Shown here: positions 57,385 to 64,000 of the stretch, piece by piece
Position numbering within the stretch: the first letter of the stretch is position 1
Layout: the number at the start of each line of letters is the position of its first letter
NCBI RefSeq assembly: GCF_004101865.1
Contig: NZ_CP026118.1
Coordinates: 3,675,001-3,739,000, forward strand
Source: Halobacillus litoralis
GTDB taxonomy: Bacteria > Bacillota > Bacilli > Bacillales > Halobacillaceae
DNA: 64,000 nucleotides
Direction: 5' to 3'
Notes under the pieces: generated by a model
Told to the model about the DNA's origin: nothing
The model's database searches: none
Seen by the model: only the letters and a program-made list of their open reading frames with translations
Program-made: the position numbers and the translations under genes

Positions 57385-58662
57385 TCAAGTAGATTTTTGT
57401 TTTTTGATTTTACTATGAACCTGTTCTAACGCTTGTTCAAATTTACCTGTTCGTTTTGGCTCGTAATACTGTCGGTTCTTTATACTGGACGGGAGATATT
57501 GCTGATCCACCCAACTATTATAATAATTATGAGGGTATTTATATTCTAGTCCACGGCCAAGCGTTTCTGCTCCTTTATAATGAGAGTCTTTTAGGTGGGC
57601 AGGAACTTCACCGCTCTTTCCATTTCTTATATCAGATAATGCTGCATCCAGTGCTTTATAGGCACTGTTTGACTTTGGAGACAGTGCAAGTTCGCTCACA
57701 GCCACGGACAAGGGAATACGAGCTTCAGGGAAGCCGATTCTCTCGGCTGCTTCTACTGCTGCCAAAGCTCTTGGTCCTGCTTGGGGGTTAGCTAGGCCGA
57801 TGTCTTCATATGCAATTACTACTAATCTCCTTGCAATACTGTCGAGATCCCCAGCTTCAATCAGTCTCCCCAAATAGTGTAGAGAAGCATCTACATCGCT
57901 TCCGCGGATGGATTTTTGAAATGCTGACAAGACATCGTAATGTGCATCTCCATCTTTATCATGGGAGAAGCTCTTCTTTTGCATACATTCTTCAGCAACT
58001 TCTAATGTGATGTAAACAAGTCCATTCTTATTTTCGGGTGTAGAATAAGCGGCAAGTTCTACCCCATTTAAAGCAGCGCGTAAATCCCCATTTGCGGATT
58101 GAGCGAAATGTTCAAAAGCATCTTCGGTCATTTCAATCTCTATATTTCCGAGGCCATTTGTTTTATTTCGTAAAGCCCGTTGTAAAGCTTCTCGAATCTC
58201 CTCTTGGGTCAGGCGGTAAAGTTCGAACAAGTGGCAACGGCTGCGAATCGCAGGGTTAATGGAATGGTAAGGATTGCTTGTGGTGCAGCCAATCAATGTC
58301 AAGCGGTTGCTTTCCAGGTGTGGGAGGAGAAAATCTTGTTTCGCTTTATCCAGACGATGAACCTCATCAAGAATCAAAACAAGCTGTCCATGCATTTTCG
58401 CTTCCTCTACAGCTATTTCCATATCTTTCTTTTTATCAGTCACAGCGTTCAGTGTTTTGTGAGGAATCTGCAGACTTTTTGCCAGGGCAGTTGCCATCGA
58501 TGTTTTGCCTGTTCCAGGAGGGCCGAAAAGAATCATCGAAGCTAATCTTTCCGCTTTGATCATACGATGGATCGTCTTTCCTTCAGCTACCAAATGGGAT
58601 TGACCGATTATTTCATCTATATTGGATGGACGCATACGAAATGCGAGTGGTTGTTGGTTCAT
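57385..58662 (-). CDS. rarA: Replication-associated recombination ATPase RarA (MgsA)
   Basis: RarA is an AAA+ ATPase of the clamp-loader clade that acts at stalled forks. The 425-aa protein has Walker A FGPPGTGKTSMA near residue 45, Walker B VLILDEVHRLDK near 97, sensor 1 LIGCTTSNPYHSINPAIRSR, and the C-terminal tetramerisation domain ending EQVHSKIKKQKST. Start ATG follows AAAGGAG. It is divergent from the YczE/YitT-like gene. Confidence 0.95.
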   Translation of the reverse strand: MNQQPLAFRMRPSNIDEIIGQSHLVAEGKTIHRMIKAERLASMILFGPPGTGKTSMATALAKSLQIPHKTLNAVTDKKKDMEIAVEEAKMHGQLVLILDEVHRLDKAKQDFLLPHLESNRLTLIGCTTSNPYHSINPAIRSRCHLFELYRLTQEEIREALQRALRNKTNGLGNIEIEMTEDAFEHFAQSANGDLRAALNGVELAAYSTPENKNGLVYITLEVAEECMQKKSFSHDKDGDAHYDVLSAFQKSIRGSDVDASLHYLGRLIEAGDLDSIARRLVVIAYEDIGLANPQAGPRALAAVEAAERIGFPEARIPLSVAVSELALSPKSNSAYKALDAALSDIRNGKSGEVPAHLKDSHYKGAETLGRGLEYKYPHNYYNSWVDQQYLPSSIKNRQYYEPKRTGKFEQALEQVHSKIKKQKST

Positions 58663-58738
58663 TGTTCAGTCTCCTTTAGAACGTTATGAATGTAAGCGTA
58701 GAATGATTTATGTGAAAATGCAAGAGACTTGCCATTCA

Positions 58739-58747
58739 TGCTATAAT
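58739..58747 (+). promoter_or_regulatory. Extended -10 promoter for the YczE/YitT-like gene
   Basis: TGCTATAAT forms a perfect extended -10; TTGCCA upstream is too close for a -35. A second TATAAT at 58757-58762 lies 10 bases downstream. Confidence 0.45.
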
Positions 58748-58780
58748 AGCGTTTGGTATAATAGAGAGAGGAGGATGTCT

Positions 58781-59464
58781 ATGCGCTTAAATAGTAGGAA
58801 AAAGCGTGAAGTTATGCTTCGCTGGAGCTTTTTCTGTATTGGCTTAGTCATCCTTGGACTTGGGATTTCCATGACGATGCAAGTGAAAGAATTCGGAATT
58901 GGACCATGGGATGTTTTTCACTATGGATTGTTTTTGAAGTTTGGTTTGACTGTTGGCTCATGGGCTATCATCGCTGGGCTTGTGATTGTTCTAGTGAGTG
59001 CAATTATACAAAAAAGGATTCCGCAGAGCGGGACAATATTGAATATGGTTTTTATTGGTGTGTTCATTGATTTTTTTAATTGGATTCTACCAGAACCAGA
59101 GACCTTTGTTATGCAATCGTTTATTTTTATATCAGGGACATTTGTAATTGCACTTGGAATCGGCATTTATGTAGCACCTGATATCGGTGCAGGACCTCGG
59201 GATAGTTTAATGTTATTAATAACGGATGCTACCGGGTGGAAGGTGTCCACAGTAAGGAATGGAATAGAGATTCTTGTAGCTGTCCTGGGGTTCTCCCTTG
59301 GGGGGCCTGTAGGGATAGGTACCGTCTTCATCGCCTTGTTTCTAGGCACACTTGTCGGGTACACGCTTCCCCTGGCTAAAAATAGTCTACAGTTTCTAAT
59401 AATGAAAGGTGAAATGTATGAAAATATCTACCAAAGGCCGTTACGGGCTGACCATCATGATTGA
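58781..59464 (+). CDS. YczE/YyaS/YitT-family membrane protein
   Basis: The 227-aa protein has about five or six membrane segments. PDIGAGPRDSLMLLITDATG and GGPVGIGTVFIALFLGTLVGY are typical of the YczE/YitT family, whose role is poorly known (YczE is linked to lipopeptide production in Bacillus). I chose ATG 58781, 6 bases after AGGAGG; the upstream frame to 58622 lies over the rarA start and is not coding. The end overlaps cymR by 47 bases in another frame, so they are co-transcribed. Confidence 0.85.
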   Translation: MRLNSRKKREVMLRWSFFCIGLVILGLGISMTMQVKEFGIGPWDVFHYGLFLKFGLTVGSWAIIAGLVIVLVSAIIQKRIPQSGTILNMVFIGVFIDFFNWILPEPETFVMQSFIFISGTFVIALGIGIYVAPDIGAGPRDSLMLLITDATGWKVSTVRNGIEILVAVLGFSLGGPVGIGTVFIALFLGTLVGYTLPLAKNSLQFLIMKGEMYENIYQRPLRADHHD

Positions 59465-59837
59465 GTTAGCAAGGAAATTTGGCGATGGCCCGATTTCTTT
59501 AAAACAGATTGCACGTGATAATGAATTGTCCGAACATTATTTGGAGCAGTTAATCGCTCCCTTAAGAAATGCCAGTTTAGTCAAAAGTGTCCGTGGTGCA
59601 TACGGCGGCTATATGCTTACCAAAGCACCCCATGAAATTACTGCAGGTGATGTCATCCGTGTATTAGAAGGACCGATCACTCCTGTCGAAGGAATAGAAA
59701 ACGAAGAACCAGCCAAACAGGCATTATGGAAAAGGGTACGGGACGCAGTGAAAGATGTATTGGATACAACTACACTGGAAGACTTGAAAGACCATGTTGA
59801 CGATCAAACACAAGATGAGTATATGTTCTATATCTGA
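59418..59837 (+). CDS. cymR: Cysteine metabolism repressor CymR (Rrf2 family)
   Basis: CymR represses cysteine and sulphur uptake genes, in complex with CysK in B. subtilis. The 139-aa protein begins MKISTKGRYGLTIMIELARK and has a winged helix (LSEHYLEQLIAPLRNA recognition region) and the conserved ITAGDVIRVLEGPITPVE. It has no Cys residues, so it is not an iron-sulphur Rrf2 protein like IscR. ATG 59418 is chosen by homology length (138 in B. subtilis) and the AAAGGTG site. Operon with iscS and mnmA. Confidence 0.94.
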   Translation: MKISTKGRYGLTIMIELARKFGDGPISLKQIARDNELSEHYLEQLIAPLRNASLVKSVRGAYGGYMLTKAPHEITAGDVIRVLEGPITPVEGIENEEPAKQALWKRVRDAVKDVLDTTTLEDLKDHVDDQTQDEYMFYI

Positions 59838-59855
59838 AAAATCGGAGGTGAAAAA

Positions 59856-60998
59856 ATGAAATCCATCTATTTGGATCATGCCGCTACTTCACCTGTCCAC
59901 CCTAAAGTAGTGGAAGCAATGGTCCCTGTTTTGGAGGAGGTATACGGAAACCCTTCAAGTGTCCATCAATTCGGGAGAAAAGCAAGACGTATTTTAGATG
60001 AGGCACGTCGTCGAATCGGTCAGAGTCTGCGGGCGAATGAAAAAGAGATTGTGTTCACAAGTGGGGGAACAGAAGCGGATAATTTAGCTGTTATCGGCAC
60101 AGCCCGTGCGAACGAACACAATGGAAAGCATATCATTACCACCTCCATAGAGCATCATGCTACATTACATGCAGTCGAATATTTAGAGTCACAAGGATTT
60201 GAAGTGACCTACCTCTCTGTGGATGAAGAAGGCATGGTGAAAGCAGAAGATGTGGAAGCGGAGTTGAGGGAAGATACAATCCTTGTTTCCATTATGATGG
60301 TAAATAACGAGACAGGTGCGATACAGCCTGTGGAGTCTATTGCTGCATTGCTTAAAGGCCATCAAGCCTATTTTCATTCGGATATCGTCCAAGCCTATGG
60401 ATTGATGGAGATTGACGTCACGCGAACAGGTATCGACCTTATGGCTGTTTCAGGGCATAAAGTCAATGGACCTAAGGGAATCGGTTTTCTATATGTCCGA
60501 GATGGCACAGTGATGGAGTCACTTCAGTATGGTGGGGAACAGGAAAGAAAACGGCGGGCAGGTACAGAGAACATTCCAGCTGTGAAAGGAATGCAGGTGG
60601 CCGTTGAAGTTATGGAAGAACAGCGTTCCGATTATAAAGAAAAATACCTTCAATATAAACGGCTGTTTTTACAAACACTCCAGGATGAAGCTGTGGAATT
60701 CGGAGTGAATGGTTCAGAAAAGAACACAATCGAATCCATCGTTAATATCAGTTTTCCAGGTATGAATGTTGAAACATTACTGACAAACTTTGATTTGTCC
60801 GGCATCGCCGCCTCCAGTGGGAGTGCCTGTACGGCAGGGTCTGTGGAGCCTTCCCATGTATTGACGGAAATGTTCGGCTCCGACCACCCCAGGACCACAA
60901 ATTCAATACGTTTCAGTTTCGGACTGGCGAATAATGAAGAAGATGTGATCGAGGGAGCAAAAAAGGTCAGTCAGATCATCAAACGATTGACTGCATAA
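59856..60998 (+). CDS. iscS: Cysteine desulfurase (YrvO/IscS type)
   Basis: This pyridoxal-phosphate enzyme takes sulphur from cysteine for tRNA thiolation. The 380-aa protein has the PLP lysine in SGHKVNGPKGIG near residue 200 and the catalytic Cys in SGSACTAGS near 322. It lies between cymR and mnmA, as YrvO does in B. subtilis, where it delivers sulphur to MnmA. Start ATG after GGAGGTG. Confidence 0.95.
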   Translation: MKSIYLDHAATSPVHPKVVEAMVPVLEEVYGNPSSVHQFGRKARRILDEARRRIGQSLRANEKEIVFTSGGTEADNLAVIGTARANEHNGKHIITTSIEHHATLHAVEYLESQGFEVTYLSVDEEGMVKAEDVEAELREDTILVSIMMVNNETGAIQPVESIAALLKGHQAYFHSDIVQAYGLMEIDVTRTGIDLMAVSGHKVNGPKGIGFLYVRDGTVMESLQYGGEQERKRRAGTENIPAVKGMQVAVEVMEEQRSDYKEKYLQYKRLFLQTLQDEAVEFGVNGSEKNTIESIVNISFPGMNVETLLTNFDLSGIAASSGSACTAGSVEPSHVLTEMFGSDHPRTTNSIRFSFGLANNEEDVIEGAKKVSQIIKRLTA

Positions 60999-61013
60999 AG
61001 GAAGGTGAAATAA

Positions 61014-62126
<1,113 letters not shown>

Positions 62127-62130
62127 TCAT

Positions 62131-62167
62131 AAAAAGTCATGTCCTTTTAGCCCGGGCATGACTTTTT
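62131..62167 (+). terminator. Intrinsic terminator after mnmA
   Basis: AAAAAGTCATG at 62131-62141 pairs with CATGACTTTTT at 62157-62167, extended by three pairs including one G-T, followed by TAA. Confidence 0.8.
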
Positions 62168-62225
62168 TAATCTTAATGGTTAACGCTAACAAACCGCGAA
62201 TTTTAATAGTAATTGGAAGGGGTCC

Positions 62226-62888
62226 ATGATGGATAAATTGAAGCAGGGAATCGAAGAGATGCAAAACCACAATTATGAAGAAGCTGCAAAACTTTTTACA
62301 GAGGCGATTGATGAGAACCCGAAAGAGCCGGTAGGGTATATCAATTTCGGGAACTTGCTGACACACATGAATGATTATGAAAGGGCCGTACGCTTTTTCA
62401 ATCGCGCTATAGAATTGGATGAAAAAGCCGCCACCGCTTACTATGGGTTAGGAAATGTTTTGTATGAGCAGGAAAAATATACAAAAGCCCAAGAACAATT
62501 CATGTTTGCGATCCAGAATGGCTTGGATGAAGCAGATGTGCATTTCATGTTAGGAATGACATTCAACCATCAAGAGTACGTCAAACTAGCTCTTCCCTAT
62601 CTTTTACGTGCGGCAGAACTTGCACCTGAGGATATAGATATTCAATTTCAATATGGTCTTTGTCTCGCCCAAAATGGGCAAATCAACGAAACTGAAAAGG
62701 TGATGAAGCATGTGCTACAATTGGAAGAACAGCACAGTGATGCCCACTACAACCTGGGAGTCGTAGCACTACATCAAGAAGAAGCGAAGAAAGCCTTGGA
62801 CCATTTCACGAAAGCTTTGGAAATCCAGCCTGATCATATGTTGGCTGCTCATGCGAAAGGTCAAGTTGAACAAGCCTTAAATGAGTAG
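62226..62888 (+). CDS. Tetratricopeptide repeat protein (YrrB-like)
   Basis: The 220-aa protein is made of about six TPR units of 34 residues, for example NYEEAAKLFTEAIDENPKEP and YERAVRFFNRAIELDEKAA. There is no signal or membrane segment. B. subtilis yrrB has the same place between mnmA and recD2. TPR arrays bind protein partners; the partner is unknown. ATG 62226 and 62229 are equally possible starts after GGAAGGGG. Confidence 0.88.
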   Translation: MMDKLKQGIEEMQNHNYEEAAKLFTEAIDENPKEPVGYINFGNLLTHMNDYERAVRFFNRAIELDEKAATAYYGLGNVLYEQEKYTKAQEQFMFAIQNGLDEADVHFMLGMTFNHQEYVKLALPYLLRAAELAPEDIDIQFQYGLCLAQNGQINETEKVMKHVLQLEEQHSDAHYNLGVVALHQEEAKKALDHFTKALEIQPDHMLAAHAKGQVEQALNE

Positions 62889-62902
62889 AATGAAGGAGAA
62901 CG

Positions 62903-64000
62903 ATGGACATGACTCAACAATCACTCTTTGATGAATCGAATGAAGAACGTCCTTATGTTAAAGGGGAATTGGGGCGGATGATTTTTCACAATGAATCCGA
63001 GCATTTTTCTATTGCCACTATTAACGTCAAGGAGACAAATGAAGCGTTTGAAGAGAAAAGCCTTGTGGTCAAAGGTCATTTTTCTCCTCTGGAAGAAGGC
63101 GAAACCTATATCTTTTATGGAGAGTTCAAAAACCATAAAAAATTCGGTTTGCAATATGAAGTAGTCATGTATAATCGTGTTCTTCCTGAAACTAAAGATG
63201 GAATAGTCTTGTATTTATCGAGTGATCTTTTTCATGGAATCGGTAAGAAGACAGCCGAACGTATCGTAGATGAGCTTGGTGAACAGGCGATTTCGCTTAT
63301 TTTAGAAAATAGGGACGTGTTGGATACAGTACCTAAGCTGGCGAAGGAGAAGGCGGATCATCTTTATCAATCCTTGAAAGAACATCAAGGCTTTGAGCAT
63401 GTGATGATACACCTGTCTCAGTATGGATTCGGTTTAAAACTGGCTCAAAAAATATATCAGGCTTTCCAGGATCAAACGATGAATATTATTGAAGAAGACC
63501 CTTATCAGCTTGTCTTTCATGTGGAAGGTTTCGGTTTCCACCGGGCAGACGAAATGGCAAGGATGCAAAACCTTTCCCATGACCATCCTACAAGAATCAG
63601 AGCGGCATGTCTTTACATTATGCAAAAAAGTATGAGTTCAGGACATGTATATTTGCCGACTGAAGAATGTCTTGTCCAGGTTGAGCAGCTGTTGAATCAG
63701 GGGTTGGATCCAACCATTTCATTTGACCAGCTTTCAGAGCAAGTGATTCATCTGGGCGAAGAGAAATTTATTTACATTGAAGAAGACCGTCTTTATCTTC
63801 CCTCTCTTTACTTTGCAGAAAATGGATTTCGCAGCCATATCGAACGGATTATAGAAAATGGAGTCGAAGTAGAGCATACTCAAGCAGATTTGATGAAAAT
63901 CATCGGACAACTGGAAGAGGAAGAATCGATGAGCTATGGTGAGGACCAATTCAATGCCATTGAAAAGGCTCTCCATTCAAAGCTGATGATATTGACAGGC
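62903..64000 (+). CDS. recD2: RecD2 helicase, N-terminal part; 3' end outside window
   Basis: RecD2 is a superfamily 1B 5'-3' helicase acting in DNA repair without RecBC. The visible 366 residues start MDMTQQSLFDESNEE and hold the N-terminal OB-like domain (GELGRMIFHNESEHFSIATI), tandem HhH-type helices (LFHGIGKKTAERIVDELGEQA) and the helical linker. The frame is open to the last base, just before where Walker A should occur (LMILTG). The start ATG 62903 is 5 bases after AAGGAG; ATG 62909 is also in frame. Position after the TPR gene matches B. subtilis. Confidence 0.93.
   Translation, partial: MDMTQQSLFDESNEERPYVKGELGRMIFHNESEHFSIATINVKETNEAFEEKSLVVKGHFSPLEEGETYIFYGEFKNHKKFGLQYEVVMYNRVLPETKDGIVLYLSSDLFHGIGKKTAERIVDELGEQAISLILENRDVLDTVPKLAKEKADHLYQSLKEHQGFEHVMIHLSQYGFGLKLAQKIYQAFQDQTMNIIEEDPYQLVFHVEGFGFHRADEMARMQNLSHDHPTRIRAACLYIMQKSMSSGHVYLPTEECLVQVEQLLNQGLDPTISFDQLSEQVIHLGEEKFIYIEEDRLYLPSLYFAENGFRSHIERIIENGVEVEHTQADLMKIIGQLEEEESMSYGEDQFNAIEKALHSKLMILTG

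Overview
The window is a chromosomal segment of an endospore-forming Bacillaceae bacterium. Evidence for sporulation is direct: SpoIVFA/SpoIVFB, Spo0B, SafA, BofC, SpoVB, RsfA and a SpoIIB-like SPOR protein are all present. Gene order from maf to recD2 (maf-radC-mreBCD-minCD-spoIVFAB-rplU-prp-rpmA-spo0B-obg-pheB-pheA-safA-yebC-bofC-ruvAB-queA-tgt-yajC-spoVB-comN-secDF-recJ-apt-relA-dtd-hisS-aspS-6S RNA-rsfA-rarA-cymR-iscS-mnmA-TPR-recD2) closely follows Bacillus subtilis. The acidic linkers and tails suggest a moderately halophilic relative (Halobacillus-like), but the genus is a guess.

Region 1-13.4 kb is a type IV pilus locus on the + strand. Four unusual genes come first: a bactofilin-like beta-helix protein cut by the left edge, a 497-aa membrane protein with a long acidic linker, a PRC-barrel protein, and a VanW-type secreted or anchored protein. 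Then come pilB, pilT, pilC, one prepilin, the prepilin peptidase pilD, pilM, pilN, pilO and a SpoIIB-like SPOR gene. The locus lies where B. subtilis has comC-spoIIB.

Region 13.4-25.2 kb holds maf, then radC split by a complete 2.5-kb group II intron encoding an RT/maturase/HNH protein, then mreBCD-minCD (cell shape and division site), spoIVFAB (pro-sigma-K processing) and an RNase G/E gene.

Region 25.2-39.6 kb holds the L21 leader with rplU-prp-rpmA, spo0B-obg-pheB-pheA, a spore-coat gene pair (safA with a 51-bp tandem repeat, plus an overlapping kinase-like gene), nadE, a YhcN-type lipoprotein, yebC, bofC, ruvAB (with a LexA-box-like site), queA-tgt-yajC.

Region 39.6-64 kb holds a YrzE-like membrane gene (minus), an ArsB/NhaD-type transporter, a DUF421 gene, spoVB (minus), comN, secDF, lapA-like, recJ-apt, relA-dtd, a T-box riboswitch with hisS-aspS, a 6S RNA, rsfA and rarA (minus), a YczE/YitT-like membrane gene, cymR-iscS-mnmA, a TPR gene and the start of recD2, cut by the right edge.

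I saw no rRNA, tRNA, CRISPR array, IS element or prophage. The most unusual items are the pilus-associated upstream gene set, the intron that must be spliced for RadC to be made, the T-box whose specifier and discriminator-pairing base both indicate tRNA-Asp although hisS is the first gene, and the safA repeat/kinase pair. All database-type identifications are from recognition of sequence motifs and gene order; no search was run.
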